A DNA stretch of 64,000 nucleotides, from NCBI RefSeq assembly GCF_003149245.1, contig NZ_QGDL01000016.1, forward strand, positions 62,001-126,000, read 5' to 3'. Under the pieces are notes generated by a model that saw nothing but the letters and a program-made list of their open reading frames with translations, was not told the origin of the DNA and did not search any database. Both the position numbers and the translations under genes were made by a program. Each line of letters starts with the position of its first letter. Positions within the stretch are counted from its first letter, which is position 1. Of this stretch, positions 1-9,742 are shown piece after piece. Source of the stretch: Faecalicatena orotica. Its GTDB lineage: Bacteria; Bacillota; Clostridia; Lachnospirales; Lachnospiraceae.

Positions 1-652
1 TGTAGAAACAACAACACAGACTGTCGGACACTTAAACAGTTTCCTCGGAATTAATATTGGTGAAGCGCCATTTACTATGCTGACAGCTGCCATTAAAGAT
101 TTTTCTATTCTCGGGATTATCCTGGCTGCTATCATCCCTATTATGGCAGGTCTTACACAGTTTATCAGTGTGAAGTTACAGCCGCAGCCACAGGCTGACC
201 CGAACAACCAGATGGCGAACTCTATGAAGACAATGACATATACCATGCCTCTGTTTTCAGTATTTATGGGATTTACGCTCCCTGCAGGTCTTGGTTTGTA
301 CTGGGCAATCAGTGCGGTAGTAAGATGTGTACAGCAGCTTGCAATTAATAAGTACCTCAGCAAAAAGTCAACAGAAGAGATGATTCAGGAGAATCAGAAA
401 AAGGCTGCCAAGAAGCGTGAGAAAAAGGGTACGTCTGCACAGTCCATCAACAGAATGGCAACGACAAGTACAAGAAATGTAGAAGAAAAGAAAAAAACAA
501 ATATTTCTGACAAAGAAAGAGAAGAGCGTCTTCAGAAAGCTGCACAGTATACGAAGAACGCGAAGTCAGGAAGCCTTGCATCAAAGGCAAATCTTGTCAG
601 CAGATTCAACAGCGGACAGAGTACATCGGACAAGACAGAAGATGATAAATAG
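1..652 (+). CDS. yidC: Membrane protein insertase YidC/OxaA family, C-terminal part (5' end outside window)
   Basis: YidC inserts and folds membrane proteins, alone or with SecYEG. The reading frame is open from base 2 to the stop at 650-652, so only about the last 216 residues are present. Visible are hydrophobic segments (an ILGIILAAIIPIMAG helix and a later MPLFSVFMGFTLPAGLGLYW helix), the typical end of the 60KD_IMP domain, followed by a long Lys/Arg-rich cytoplasmic tail as seen in Gram-positive paralogues. It sits 28 bp upstream of jag, the conserved rnpA-yidC-jag order beside dnaA. An internal ATG at 77 is not a credible start because family sequence continues upstream of it. Confidence 0.93.
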   Translation, partial: VETTTQTVGHLNSFLGINIGEAPFTMLTAAIKDFSILGIILAAIIPIMAGLTQFISVKLQPQPQADPNNQMANSMKTMTYTMPLFSVFMGFTLPAGLGLYWAISAVVRCVQQLAINKYLSKKSTEEMIQENQKKAAKKREKKGTSAQSINRMATTSTRNVEEKKKTNISDKEREERLQKAAQYTKNAKSGSLASKANLVSRFNSGQSTSDKTEDDK

Positions 653-680
653 TTAGAATCACAGAAAGGAAGGATTCAGG

Positions 681-1547
681 ATGAACGGTAGTATCAGAGT
701 ATCTGCAAAAACAGTGGATGATGCAATTACAGAAGCGTTGATTCAGTTAGGTGTGACCAGTGACCGGTTAGATTATGAAGTCATTGAAAAGGGAAGTGCC
801 GGATTCCTTGGAATAGGTGTAAAACAGGCAGTTATTGAAGCAAGAAGAAAACCTGAACCTGTCATAGAAGAGCCTGAGATTAAGCCGGAAGTAAAAGCTG
901 AAGTTAAGACAGAAGTAAAATCAGAAATGAAGCCGGAAGCAAAACCTGAAGTTAAAAAAGCTCCGGTAAAGGAAGCTAAGAAGAAAGATTACGCAAAAAA
1001 AGAAGAGCGTTCCAGAAAAGAATTCAGGGAAGAGACGCACCGCGAAGAAGTAAAGCCGGCTGTGAAACGCGAATCTGAACTTGCAGAAGTAAAAGATGAG
1101 ACGAAAAAAGCCGTTGAATCCTTTTTATGTGATACACTGAAGGCCATGGGAATGACTGTGGAACTGGTTTCAGATATTGATGCTGACGGAGCCTTAAGTA
1201 TTGAGATGAAGGGTGACAATATGGGAATCCTTATCGGAAAGCGCGGACAGACACTGGATTCCCTCCAGTACCTTGCTAACAGGGTTGCCAACAAGCATCA
1301 GGACGGATATGTACGTGTGAAGCTGGATACAGAGAATTATCGTGCAAGAAGAGAAGAGACACTTAAGAATCTTGCAAAGAATATTGCATATAAGGTAAAA
1401 CGTTCAAGAAGATCAGTATCTTTAGAGCCGATGAATCCTTATGAAAGAAGAATTATCCACGCAGCACTTCAGTATGATCCATACGTAACGACCCATAGTG
1501 AGGGAGATGAGCCTTACAGAAAAGTAGTTGTTACATTAAAGAAGTAA
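681..1547 (+). CDS. jag: RNA-binding protein KhpB/Jag
   Basis: KhpB (Jag/EloR) is a cytoplasmic RNA-binding protein linked to cell elongation and, by gene order, to YidC. Domains in order: Jag_N (about residues 1-50, with GSAGFLGIG), an acidic/basic Glu-Val-Lys-Pro-rich linker (about 55-130), a KH domain with its GxxG loop at residues 186-189 (GKRG), and a C-terminal R3H domain (about 220-288). The linker has degenerate PEVK-like repeats, common in this lineage. The ATG at 681 is preceded by an AAAGGAAGGA ribosome-binding site. A strong terminator follows, so yidC-jag ends a transcription unit. Confidence 0.95.
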   Translation: MNGSIRVSAKTVDDAITEALIQLGVTSDRLDYEVIEKGSAGFLGIGVKQAVIEARRKPEPVIEEPEIKPEVKAEVKTEVKSEMKPEAKPEVKKAPVKEAKKKDYAKKEERSRKEFREETHREEVKPAVKRESELAEVKDETKKAVESFLCDTLKAMGMTVELVSDIDADGALSIEMKGDNMGILIGKRGQTLDSLQYLANRVANKHQDGYVRVKLDTENYRARREETLKNLAKNIAYKVKRSRRSVSLEPMNPYERRIIHAALQYDPYVTTHSEGDEPYRKVVVTLKK

Positions 1548-1579
1548 GAAAAAGTAGTAATAGAATCGAAGCGAAAGAG

Positions 1580-1631
1580 GACGTTTCCGCTTCACGGATG
1601 CTTTCGTGAAGCTGGGAAACGTCTTTTTATT
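1580..1631 (+). terminator. Rho-independent terminator after jag
   Basis: A GACGTTTCC arm (1580-1588) pairs with GGAAACGTC (1615-1623). An inner stem GCTTCACG/CGTGAAGC (1589-1596/1605-1612) extends it, and TTTTTATTT follows. It separates yidC-jag from mnmE. Confidence 0.9.
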
Positions 1632-1706
1632 TCATAAACAGCAAATCAAAGCTGCCTGACCTTGGCGGCGGCCTAGAGCGTGTTTGATAATTGGCAGGAG
1701 GCAGGT

Positions 1707-3116
1707 ATGAAGAAGGATACAATTGCCGCAATTTCCACAGGTATGACGAATTCAGGAATTGGAATCGTGCGTATCAGCGGGGATGAGGCATTTCATATGA
1801 TAGATAGGATTTACCATGGGAAAGAAAGGCTTTCTGAGGCTGAAAGTCATACGATACATTATGGATACATCAAAGATAAAGAAGAGACAATTGATGAAGT
1901 ACTGGTTATGCTGATGCGCTCACCCAGAACGTTTACCGGTGAAGATACCGTGGAAATCAACTGCCACGGGGGTACCTATGTGGTAAAAAGAGTGCTGGAG
2001 ACAGTCATTAAAAATGGTGCCAGACCCGCAGAACCGGGAGAATTTACGAAACGTGCGTTTTTAAATGGGAAGTTAGATTTGTCACAGGCAGAGGCTGTGA
2101 TAGATGTGATCACATCCCAAAGTGAGTATGCTCTTCAAAGTTCAATCAGCCAGCTGAAAGGCAGTGTCAGGAAAAAGATAGAGGATATCAGAAAACAGAT
2201 TATTTATCATACTGCATTTATTGAGACTGCGCTGGACGATCCGGAACATATTGATATAGACGGTTATGGTGAGACTTTGAAGAAGGTTACAGAAGAACTG
2301 TTAGTTGAAATAAAGAAGCTGATTGATTCATCTGACAGTGGGAGAATCATGAAAGAAGGAATCCAGACAGTCATCGTAGGAAAACCAAATGCAGGAAAAT
2401 CGTCCCTTTTGAATGTGCTGGCGGGGAAGGAGAGAGCGATCGTAACGGATATAGAGGGGACGACACGCGATGCCCTGGAGGAACAGATTCAGCTGAAAGG
2501 ACTTACGCTGAACATGATCGACACAGCGGGCATCAGAAAAACGGATGATATTATTGAAAAAATAGGTGTTGATAAAGCAAAAGAGTATGTAAAAAATGCC
2601 AATCTGATCATTTATGTTGTAGATGCATCCAGACCGCTGGACAGTAATGACAACGATATTATGAGTCTTCTGGATGGCCGGAAGGTCATTATTTTATTAA
2701 ATAAATCAGATTTAACTACCGTAATAACAAAAGAAAAAATGCAGGAAGAGATAAATCAGAAAGTTTTAAAATTTAGCAGAAGTGCAGAAGCCGGAACAAT
2801 TCCGATGATTGACATTTCCGCGAAGGAAGAACAGGGATTGAATGAGCTGGAAGAAACCTTAAAGGAGATGTTTTTACATGGAGAGGTGTCTTTTAATGAT
2901 GAAGTATATATAACGAATATCAGGCAGAAAGCCGCGCTAATCGATGCATGCGGGAGTCTGGAGAAGGTTATAGAAAGTATCGACAATCAGATGCCGGAAG
3001 ACTTTTTTTCGATTGATCTGATGGATGCATATGAGTCACTCGGAAGTATAACAGGAGAAACGATAGGAGAAGATTTAGTCAATGAAATATTCAGCAAATT
3101 CTGTATGGGAAAATAA
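1707..3116 (+). CDS. mnmE: tRNA uridine-5-carboxymethylaminomethyl modification GTPase MnmE
   Basis: MnmE works with MnmG to install the cmnm5 group at U34 of certain tRNAs, using a potassium-dependent GTPase cycle and tetrahydrofolate. Visible are the N-terminal folate-binding domain (TIAAISTG...GIGIVRISG), a helical region, and a G domain with P-loop GKPNAGKSS (from residue 225), DTAG and NKSD. The C-terminal FCMGK carries the invariant Cys (residue 466); the usual form is FCIGK. I chose the ATG at 1707, nine codons inside the longest frame (GTG 1680), because it has a GGCAGGAGGCAGG ribosome-binding site and gives the conserved [11 protein letters not shown] start. It overlaps mnmG by 35 bp. 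Confidence 0.95.
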   Translation: MKKDTIAAISTGMTNSGIGIVRISGDEAFHMIDRIYHGKERLSEAESHTIHYGYIKDKEETIDEVLVMLMRSPRTFTGEDTVEINCHGGTYVVKRVLETVIKNGARPAEPGEFTKRAFLNGKLDLSQAEAVIDVITSQSEYALQSSISQLKGSVRKKIEDIRKQIIYHTAFIETALDDPEHIDIDGYGETLKKVTEELLVEIKKLIDSSDSGRIMKEGIQTVIVGKPNAGKSSLLNVLAGKERAIVTDIEGTTRDALEEQIQLKGLTLNMIDTAGIRKTDDIIEKIGVDKAKEYVKNANLIIYVVDASRPLDSNDNDIMSLLDGRKVIILLNKSDLTTVITKEKMQEEINQKVLKFSRSAEAGTIPMIDISAKEEQGLNELEETLKEMFLHGEVSFNDEVYITNIRQKAALIDACGSLEKVIESIDNQMPEDFFSIDLMDAYESLGSITGETIGEDLVNEIFSKFCMGK

Positions 3117-4974
3117 AGACGGTTATGATATCGCAGTTGTAGGCGCAGGACACGCAGGCTGTGAGGCGGCGCTTGCGGCGGCAAGGCTTGGGTTTCGTAC
3201 GGTTATATTTACGGTTAGTGTTGACAGTATCGCGCTGATGCCGTGTAATCCGAATATTGGAGGCAGTTCGAAAGGACATCTGGTCAGGGAACTGGACGCA
3301 CTTGGCGGGGAGATGGGAAAAGTTATTGATAAGACGTTTATACAGTCAAAGATGCTGAATAAGTCCAAGGGGCCAGCTGTACATTCACTGCGTGCACAGG
3401 CCGACAAAGCCAGCTACAGCCGCACGATGCGTCAGGTCCTTCAGGATCAGGAAAATCTGGATATCCGTCAGATGGAAGTAACAGATATCCTTGCGGACAA
3501 TCACAAGGTTGCAGGGGTACAGACGTATTCAGGGGCTATATATCCATGCAGGGCGGTAATTCTGTGTACAGGGACTTATTTGAAGGCAAGGTGTATTTAC
3601 GGTGATGTGAGCACTCAGACAGGCCCTAACGGGCTTCAGGCGGCAAATTACCTGACAGAAAGCCTAAAATCTCTGGGAATACAGATGTACCGCTTCAAAA
3701 CCGGTACTCCGGCAAGAATCGATAGAAATTCTATTGATTTCAGCAAGATGGAAGAGCAGAAGGGAGATGACAGGATCGTGCCGTTCTCCTTTACGACTGA
3801 CCCGGAGGATGTACAGATCGATCAGGCTTCCTGCTGGCTGACATATACGAATGAGAATACACATGATATTATAAGAAAAAATCTGGACCGTTCACCACTG
3901 TTTTCGGGGATGATTGAAGGCACGGGGCCGCGATACTGTCCGTCTATCGAAGATAAGGTAGTAAAATTTGCAGATAAGAACCGTCATCAGGTATTTATCG
4001 AGCCCGAAGGACTTGATACAACGGAAATGTATGTGGGCGGAATGTCAAGTTCATTACCTGAGGACGTGCAGTTTGCGATGTACAGGACTGTTCCGGGTCT
4101 GGAAAATGCTAAAATTGTCAGAAATGCATATGCAATTGAATATGACTGTATCGATGCAAGGCAGCTGAAAAGTACGCTTGAGTTTAAAAATGTGGAAGGA
4201 TTATTCAGCGGCGGGCAGTTCAACGGAAGTTCAGGTTACGAAGAAGCGGCAGCCCAGGGACTTGTAGCCGGAATTAACGCGGCAAGAAAGCTTCAGGGAA
4301 AAGAAGGAATTATAATTGACCGTTCAGAAGGATATATCGGCGTTTTGATTGATGATTTGGTGACAAAAGAGAGCCATGAACCGTATCGTATGATGACTTC
4401 CCGGGCAGAATACCGCCTTCTTCTCCGTCAGGACAATGCAGATATGAGGCTGACAAAGCTTGGATATGAAGTGGGACTCATCAGCGGGGAGAGATACCAG
4501 AAACTTCTGGAAAAGGAAAAATTGATCAATGAAGAGATTAAACGGGCGGAGCACACCAATATAGGCACGTCTGCTGAGGTGCAGGAACTTCTTGCGTCCC
4601 ATGGCAGTACACCGCTTACATCAGGGACTACACTCGGGGAACTGATCAGACGGCCAGAGCTGTCTTATGAAGCATTGGCTCCAATTGACAGACAGCGGAA
4701 ACAACTGCCGGACGATGTGATTGAGCAGGTCAATATCAATATCAAGTACGAAGGTTATATAAAAAGACAGCAGCGTCAGGTAGAACAATTTAAAAAATTA
4801 GAGAAAAAGATGATTCCGGAAGATATAGATTACAACAGTATCCAGAGTCTGCGTATTGAGGCAAAACAAAAACTTACGGAAATCCGTCCTGCATCCATCG
4901 GACAGGCTTCCAGAATATCGGGAGTCTCACCGGCCGATATATCCGTACTTCTCGTTTATTTGGAAAGCAGGTAG
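3082..4974 (+). CDS. mnmG: tRNA uridine-5-carboxymethylaminomethyl modification enzyme MnmG (GidA)
   Basis: MnmG is the FAD/NADH partner of MnmE in making cmnm5U34. The protein has 630 residues, normal for the family. It shows the FAD dinucleotide-binding motif [10 protein letters not shown] (from residue 21), the family signature [20 protein letters not shown]-like block, and the C-terminal helical domain that contacts MnmE. The start at 3082 lies inside mnmE but has a good AGGAGA site 12 bp upstream, so translational coupling is likely. The next gene, rsmG, begins 42 bp downstream. Confidence 0.96.
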   Translation: MKYSANSVWENKDGYDIAVVGAGHAGCEAALAAARLGFRTVIFTVSVDSIALMPCNPNIGGSSKGHLVRELDALGGEMGKVIDKTFIQSKMLNKSKGPAVHSLRAQADKASYSRTMRQVLQDQENLDIRQMEVTDILADNHKVAGVQTYSGAIYPCRAVILCTGTYLKARCIYGDVSTQTGPNGLQAANYLTESLKSLGIQMYRFKTGTPARIDRNSIDFSKMEEQKGDDRIVPFSFTTDPEDVQIDQASCWLTYTNENTHDIIRKNLDRSPLFSGMIEGTGPRYCPSIEDKVVKFADKNRHQVFIEPEGLDTTEMYVGGMSSSLPEDVQFAMYRTVPGLENAKIVRNAYAIEYDCIDARQLKSTLEFKNVEGLFSGGQFNGSSGYEEAAAQGLVAGINAARKLQGKEGIIIDRSEGYIGVLIDDLVTKESHEPYRMMTSRAEYRLLLRQDNADMRLTKLGYEVGLISGERYQKLLEKEKLINEEIKRAEHTNIGTSAEVQELLASHGSTPLTSGTTLGELIRRPELSYEALAPIDRQRKQLPDDVIEQVNINIKYEGYIKRQQRQVEQFKKLEKKMIPEDIDYNSIQSLRIEAKQKLTEIRPASIGQASRISGVSPADISVLLVYLESR

Positions 4975-5016
4975 AACCTTGCTTTACTGGCAATAAAATT
5001 TGAAATGGGGGCATAT

Positions 5017-5730
5017 ATGTCAAATAAGTTTGAAAACCAGTTAAAAGAGCTGGATATAGAATTAACGGAAACACAGAAACAGCAGTTTAATAAGTACTAT
5101 GAATTACTGACAGAGTGGAATAAAGTCATGAACCTGACAGGAATTACTGAGTATGATGAGGTTAATGAGAAACATTTTGTTGACAGCCTTGCAATTGTAA
5201 AAGCTGTTGATATGAATGGAGTAAGCTCGGTGATTGATATAGGGACAGGAGCAGGGTTTCCCGGGATTCCACTGAAAATTGCATTTCCCCAGCTCCATGT
5301 CGTGCTTTTGGATTCCTTAAATAAAAGGATCAAGTTTTTGGATGCAGTAATAGAAGAATTGGGGCTAGAGGATATTATAACACTGCACGGAAGGGCAGAA
5401 GACTATGCCCGAAAAGAGGAATATAGGGAAAAATTTGATTTGTGTGTATCCAGGGCAGTTGCAAATCTCGCAACACTCAGTGAGTACTGCATACCATATA
5501 TACGGGTAGGGGGTATTTTTATTTCTTATAAATCTGGAAATATTGAGGATGAATTAAATGCTTCAAAAAAAGCAGTAAATGTGTTAGGAGGCAGTTTAGA
5601 AGATACAGTTAAATTTCAGCTTCCGGGAACAGAAATAGGCAGATCATTTGTGAAAGTAAAAAAGAATAAGAATACAGCTAAAAAGTATCCGAGAAAGGCA
5701 GGACTGCCCGGAAAGGAACCGATAGTATAA
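5017..5730 (+). CDS. rsmG: 16S rRNA (guanine527-N7)-methyltransferase RsmG
   Basis: RsmG methylates G527 of 16S rRNA using S-adenosylmethionine; loss is known to give low-level streptomycin resistance in other bacteria. It is a 237-residue Rossmann methyltransferase. The NLTGI motif lies near residue 45, the SAM-binding loop VIDIGTGAGFPGIP near 65-80, and CVSRAVANL follows. I prefer the ATG at 5017 (MSNKFENQ) over the in-frame ATG at 5005, because a GGGGG site lies 5 bp before 5017. It is the last gene of the mnmE-mnmG-rsmG run; a hairpin follows its stop. Confidence 0.94.
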   Translation: MSNKFENQLKELDIELTETQKQQFNKYYELLTEWNKVMNLTGITEYDEVNEKHFVDSLAIVKAVDMNGVSSVIDIGTGAGFPGIPLKIAFPQLHVVLLDSLNKRIKFLDAVIEELGLEDIITLHGRAEDYARKEEYREKFDLCVSRAVANLATLSEYCIPYIRVGGIFISYKSGNIEDELNASKKAVNVLGGSLEDTVKFQLPGTEIGRSFVKVKKNKNTAKKYPRKAGLPGKEPIV

Positions 5731-5769
5731 TGAAAGCGACGGTATCAGCCATACCGTCGCTTTCATTAT
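5730..5769. terminator. Hairpin between rsmG and the opposing hydrolase gene
   Basis: AATGAAAGCGACGGTAT pairs perfectly with ATACCGTCGCTTTCATT around a CAGCC loop. It lies between convergent genes and can act in both directions. The U-tract on the plus side is imperfect (CATTATTGT). Confidence 0.8.
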
Positions 5770-5809
5770 TGTACATTTATGAGGGACTAACTCATTTGAG
5801 GTGTTGGTA

Positions 5810-6781
5810 TTATTCGTCGGCACCATCGATATCAAAAAGTACTTTAACCTGATCGATAAATTCATCTGGTGATTCCAGCTGCGGAAGGTGCTTTGTCTTA
5901 TCAATTCCAATGACTTCTATAGATGGGAGATGATTCTGGTACTGGTTTGCTATCAGAGCATTCTCTGGATTAGCATTTCCTACTATAATAAAGATACTGT
6001 TATTAATATCTTTGAGACAGTGGATGACATTTGCATTTGTAAATCTTGATTTAATACTTGCATAGAGATATTTTGAATGTGTGCTGCATTTATGTGAAGC
6101 TTCAAAATATGTCATAATTGTTCTTTCTTCCAGCTTATTCTGATCGTATAAATACTGGCTTCTGAAATCCTCTTCAATTGTACGTTTGTTAATACGCATA
6201 TTATAGATAAAGGTACCTAATACAGGGGTATTAATAATATGTTGTATCAGTTTGGTACGCTTAGTCGGTATCTTTGCAAGAGACACAAGATCCCCGGGGT
6301 TTACAAGCATAATCTTATTGATAACTGTATTGTCATTTGCACATGCCATTAATACAAAGGTACCGGATTCTCCGGTGGCTATGACATCTGTCTTTTCTCC
6401 AATTACATGGTGAATAAAATCGGTGATCATCTGAACATACAAGTAATTAGTATAAGTAAGATTAGGCTTCTGTGAACGTCCGCATCCCAGCAGATCTATG
6501 GTATAGACTGTATTTGTTCTGGAAAGTCCGGCAACAATCTTATTCCATTCATATGCTGAACTGCTGACATTTAAATCATGTATCAGTAAGATTGGAGAAC
6601 CTTTCCCCTGCTTAGTATAATATATACTGCCGAATCTCCAGTCATAGTACTTTTCATCTTTATTATATAATAGATTATCTATCGTAGAAATGTAGTAAAC
6701 CAATCTATTAACAACATGCATAATACCTACGGTGGTACCTGCTAAAACAGTACATGTTGTGAGTTTCTTTTTCCAAGTCAA
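5810..6781 (-). CDS. Membrane-anchored alpha/beta-hydrolase-fold protein
   Basis: The N-terminal hydrophobic segment (LTTCTVLAGTTVGIMHVV) looks like a membrane anchor. The rest resembles an alpha/beta hydrolase: an oxyanion HD motif (LLIHDLN), the nucleophile elbow GESGT, and a late His (TKHLPQLE). The usual acid strand reads IFIIVGNANPEN, with Asn where an Asp is expected, so activity is uncertain. The substrate cannot be inferred. It is transcribed against rsmG and divergently from parA across the parS region. A lineage-specific insertion between rsmG and parA is possible. Confidence 0.75.
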   Translation of the reverse strand: MTWKKKLTTCTVLAGTTVGIMHVVNRLVYYISTIDNLLYNKDEKYYDWRFGSIYYTKQGKGSPILLIHDLNVSSSAYEWNKIVAGLSRTNTVYTIDLLGCGRSQKPNLTYTNYLYVQMITDFIHHVIGEKTDVIATGESGTFVLMACANDNTVINKIMLVNPGDLVSLAKIPTKRTKLIQHIINTPVLGTFIYNMRINKRTIEEDFRSQYLYDQNKLEERTIMTYFEASHKCSTHSKYLYASIKSRFTNANVIHCLKDINNSIFIIVGNANPENALIANQYQNHLPSIEVIGIDKTKHLPQLESPDEFIDQVKVLFDIDGADE

Positions 6782-6946
6782 AGAATCACCTCTTTCAAAA
6801 TTTATATTTATTAAACGAATGGGCTTAACAAGATATATTTATTATTATACTACAACGGCGGCTCCAAATAAAGAAAAACTTTAAGAGGAGAGAAAGAATT
6901 AAGAATTTAGAAAAATAAAAAAATTAAGACAGTAAAAAAATCTAAA

Positions 6947-6962
6947 TGTTTCACGTGAAACA
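6947..6962. promoter_or_regulatory. parS site 1
   Basis: Perfect 16-bp palindrome TGTTTCACGTGAAACA, the ParB/Spo0J centromere consensus, 381 bp upstream of the parA start. Confidence 0.97.
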
Positions 6963-7126
6963 TTAAAAAATAAGTGATTATAAATAAAGTATGCTTAGTA
7001 TAGATAAGAGTAGCAGGAGAGTATCAATTACTTTTAGTGTCCTTTGCTATAAATTATATAACACAATTTAATAATAAACCATATGCAAAATTTAAATACA
7101 GTAGTTTCACTAAAATAAAGTCTAAA

Positions 7127-7142
7127 TGTTTCACGTGAAACA
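7127..7142. promoter_or_regulatory. parS site 2
   Basis: Second identical TGTTTCACGTGAAACA, 180 bp after the first. The 22 bases spanning TCTAAA-parS are also shared with site 1. Confidence 0.97.
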
Positions 7143-7247
7143 TTTATTTACATAACCAAAAAGTCAAAGATGAATCTGTTTTTTTGACCGATCCATTTTC
7201 AGTATAAAACTTCCTAATAAATTTACAAATGTTTATATAAAATTCTA

Positions 7248-7263
7248 TGTTTCACGTGAAACA
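7248..7263. promoter_or_regulatory. parS site 3
   Basis: Third identical TGTTTCACGTGAAACA. It lies 121 bp after the second and just upstream of the likely parA -10 (TATAAT 7292-7297), so ParB binding here could also repress parAB. Confidence 0.97.
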
Positions 7264-7291
7264 TTAGGTAGATATACGCTTTAAAAGGTGA

Positions 7292-7297
7292 TATAAT
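7292..7297 (+). promoter_or_regulatory. Likely parAB promoter -10
   Basis: TATAAT lies 30 bp before the parA start codon, with a poor -35 (TAGATA 7269-7274) at 17-bp spacing. parS site 3 ends 28 bp upstream of it. Confidence 0.5.
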
Positions 7298-7327
7298 AAT
7301 GAGGTGTTCAATGAAAGGAGTATTAAA

Positions 7328-8095
7328 ATGGGAAGAATTATAGCAATAGCAAACCAAAAAGGCGGTGTAGGGAAGACTACTACAGCTATTAATTTATCAG
7401 CCTCACTGGCCAGCTGCGGTAAGAAGGTTCTGGCTCTGGATATGGACCCTCAGGGAAATATGACCAGTGGACTTAGTGTGAATAAAAATGAGGTTGAAAA
7501 TAGTGTATATGACCTGATTATAGGAAATGCCGGCATTGAAGAATGCATTTGCAAAGACGTTTTTGAAAATTTGGACGTTCTCCCATCTAATATTGACTTG
7601 TCAGCAGCAGAGATCGAATTGATCGGCGTTGATAATAAAGAATACATCATAAAAAATGAGATAAATAAGGTAAAGGACAACTATGATTTTGTTATTATTG
7701 ATTGTCCTCCTGCATTGAGCATGCTTACTATAAATGCGATGACAACAGCTGATTCGGTTCTTGTTCCGATTCAATGTGAATATTACGCATTGGAAGGTTT
7801 AAGTCAGCTCATTCATACGATTGAGCTGGTTCAGGAAAGACTGAATCCCACACTAGAAATAGAGGGTGTTGTCTTTACAATGTATGATGCCAGGACAAAT
7901 TTATCACTGCAAGTTGTAGAAAATGTTAAGGACAACCTGGAACAGAATATATATAAGACAATTATACCGAGAAATATTCGTTTAGCAGAGGCTCCAAGTT
8001 ATGGTATGCCTATTAATTTATATGATCCTAAATCTGCAGGGGCAGAGAGTTATATGTTGTTAGCAGACGAAGTAATACATAAAGGAGAAGAATAA
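7328..8095 (+). CDS. parA: Chromosome partitioning ATPase ParA/Soj
   Basis: ParA/Soj is a deviant-Walker ATPase that, with ParB-parS, segregates the origin and in Bacillus modulates DnaA. The deviant Walker A KGGVGKTT is near the N-terminus, MDPQGN follows, and the Walker B region reads FVIIDCPPALS. The size of 255 residues is typical. I chose the ATG at 7328 (MGRIIAIANQKGG), which follows GAAAGGAG, instead of the GTG at 7304. It sits directly downstream of three parS sites, and its stop is one base before the parB start. Confidence 0.96.
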   Translation: MGRIIAIANQKGGVGKTTTAINLSASLASCGKKVLALDMDPQGNMTSGLSVNKNEVENSVYDLIIGNAGIEECICKDVFENLDVLPSNIDLSAAEIELIGVDNKEYIIKNEINKVKDNYDFVIIDCPPALSMLTINAMTTADSVLVPIQCEYYALEGLSQLIHTIELVQERLNPTLEIEGVVFTMYDARTNLSLQVVENVKDNLEQNIYKTIIPRNIRLAEAPSYGMPINLYDPKSAGAESYMLLADEVIHKGEE

Positions 8096-8096
8096 T

Positions 8097-9026
8097 ATGG
8101 CAGTAAAAAGAAATGGTCTCGGAAAAGGTCTGGATAGTCTGATTCCTGATAGAAGTGATAAGGCGGCTAAGAAGCCGGGTAATACTTTAAACAAGGCGGA
8201 TGCAGAGAAAAATAGCAATGAAAAAGTAAGTGAATCCGGCGAAATACTGGTGAAGATTAATCAGGTTGAGCCAAACAGGGACCAGCCGCGTAAAGAATTT
8301 GATGAAGATGCATTGCTTGAACTGGCTGATTCTATCAAGCAATTTGGCATACTTCAGCCGCTTTTAGTCCAGAAAAAAAAGGATTATTATGAAATTATCG
8401 CCGGTGAGAGACGGTGGAGAGCGGCAAAGCTGGCCGGAATAAAAGAAGTGCCTGTAGTGATTAAAACATATACAGATCAGGAAATCGTAGAGATATCCCT
8501 GATTGAAAACATACAGAGAGAAAACCTTAACCCGATAGAAGAAGCCATGGCATATAAGCGGCTGCTGGAAGAATTCAGCCTAAAGCAGGATGAAGTTGCA
8601 GAAAGAGTATCTAAAAGCAGAACTGCAGTTACAAACTCTATGCGACTTTTAAAACTTAGTGCAAGAGTACAGCAGATGATCGTAGATGACATGATTACAA
8701 CCGGACATGCCCGTGCACTCCTTGCAATTGATGAGGAAGAACAGCAGTATGCAATAGCAAATAAAATATTTGATGAAAAGCTTAGCGTAAGAGAGACTGA
8801 AAAGCTTGTAAAGGCATTGAAAAATCCTAAAAAGGTACAAAAGCCGGAAAAACCAGAGCATACATTTATCTATGATAATCTGGAAGAGAAAATGAAGAGC
8901 ATAATCGGTACAAAGGTAAATGTCAGTCCGAAGACGAACGGAAAAGGGAAAATAGAGATTGAATATTACTCAGAAGATGAACTCGAACGTATATTCGATC
9001 TAATTATGTCTATCAAAGATAATTAG
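8097..9026 (+). CDS. parB: Chromosome partitioning protein ParB/Spo0J
   Basis: ParB loads at parS and spreads as a CTP-dependent clamp. Visible are the N-terminal KRNGLGKGLDSLIP ParA-contact motif, a ParB/Srx nuclease-like domain with GERRWRAAKLAG (the CTP-binding box), the helix-turn-helix (LKQDEVAERVSKSRTAVTNSMRLL), and a C-terminal dimerisation region. The size of 309 residues is normal. It starts one base after the parA stop with a shared AAAGGAGAAG site, so the two genes form an operon. Confidence 0.96.
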   Translation: MAVKRNGLGKGLDSLIPDRSDKAAKKPGNTLNKADAEKNSNEKVSESGEILVKINQVEPNRDQPRKEFDEDALLELADSIKQFGILQPLLVQKKKDYYEIIAGERRWRAAKLAGIKEVPVVIKTYTDQEIVEISLIENIQRENLNPIEEAMAYKRLLEEFSLKQDEVAERVSKSRTAVTNSMRLLKLSARVQQMIVDDMITTGHARALLAIDEEEQQYAIANKIFDEKLSVRETEKLVKALKNPKKVQKPEKPEHTFIYDNLEEKMKSIIGTKVNVSPKTNGKGKIEIEYYSEDELERIFDLIMSIKDN

Positions 9027-9119
9027 TAAATTCAAATCGGATCAAAATAAGGCACTGCAAAATGGGGAGAATATGAGTAGAGGAGAGTCAGCGTGAATAA
9101 TTAAGAAGGAGATATAATA

Positions 9120-9659
9120 ATGGAAAATAGTTTATTAACCAGCCTTGGAATAGATCCGGCATATTTTATAATATTACTATTTTTGATTCAGGTTCTGCTG
9201 TTTATACTGCTTATCAGTGTAAATATGAAATATAACCGCCTGAAAGTAAGCTATAATTCGTTTATGAAAGGGAAAGATGGGAAGAATTTAGAGGAAAGCA
9301 TACTGGCAAGGTTTGCCGAACTCGACGAGGTTACTGAACTGGCCAAGAAAAACGAGCAGAATATTAGTGATATTTATAAGAAAATGAAATCTCATTACCA
9401 AAAGATAGGTATTGTAAAATACGATGCATTTCATGAAATGGGAGGAAATTTGAGTTTTGCCCTGACAATGCTGGATGAGGAAGATAACGGGTGGATTTTG
9501 AATGCAATGCACAGCAGAGAAGGCTGTTATACCTATATTAAAGAAATTGTAAAAGGGCAGAGTTATATAGAGCTTGCGGAAGAAGAAGTAGAATCTTTGG
9601 AAAGAGCAATCTATCAGGATGCCTATGGCTTGAAAACAGATCTGGAGCGTGGTCTGTAA
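9120..9659 (+). CDS. DUF4446 family membrane protein
   Basis: This 179-residue protein has one N-terminal membrane helix (YFIILLFLIQVLLFILLISV), a short coiled region and a compact cytoplasmic domain. That domain holds the conserved stretch KIGIVKYDAFHEMGGNLSFALTMLD and later GCYTYIKEI, which matches the DUF4446 family that commonly follows parB in Firmicutes. The function is unknown; position suggests a link to chromosome or envelope biology. The start has a clear AAGAAGGAGAT site. Confidence 0.85.
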   Translation: MENSLLTSLGIDPAYFIILLFLIQVLLFILLISVNMKYNRLKVSYNSFMKGKDGKNLEESILARFAELDEVTELAKKNEQNISDIYKKMKSHYQKIGIVKYDAFHEMGGNLSFALTMLDEEDNGWILNAMHSREGCYTYIKEIVKGQSYIELAEEEVESLERAIYQDAYGLKTDLERGL

Positions 9660-9742
9660 AAAAGTTGTTTACAAACAGTTTTTCATGTATAGTTATTCAT
9701 AAAAGATCAGTATAAAGGATATATAAAATTGAGGAGGATACT

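Noticed and set aside
9660-9742. Possible T-box before serS
   Set aside because: The gap is only 83 bp, with no stem I, T-box sequence or terminator hairpin.
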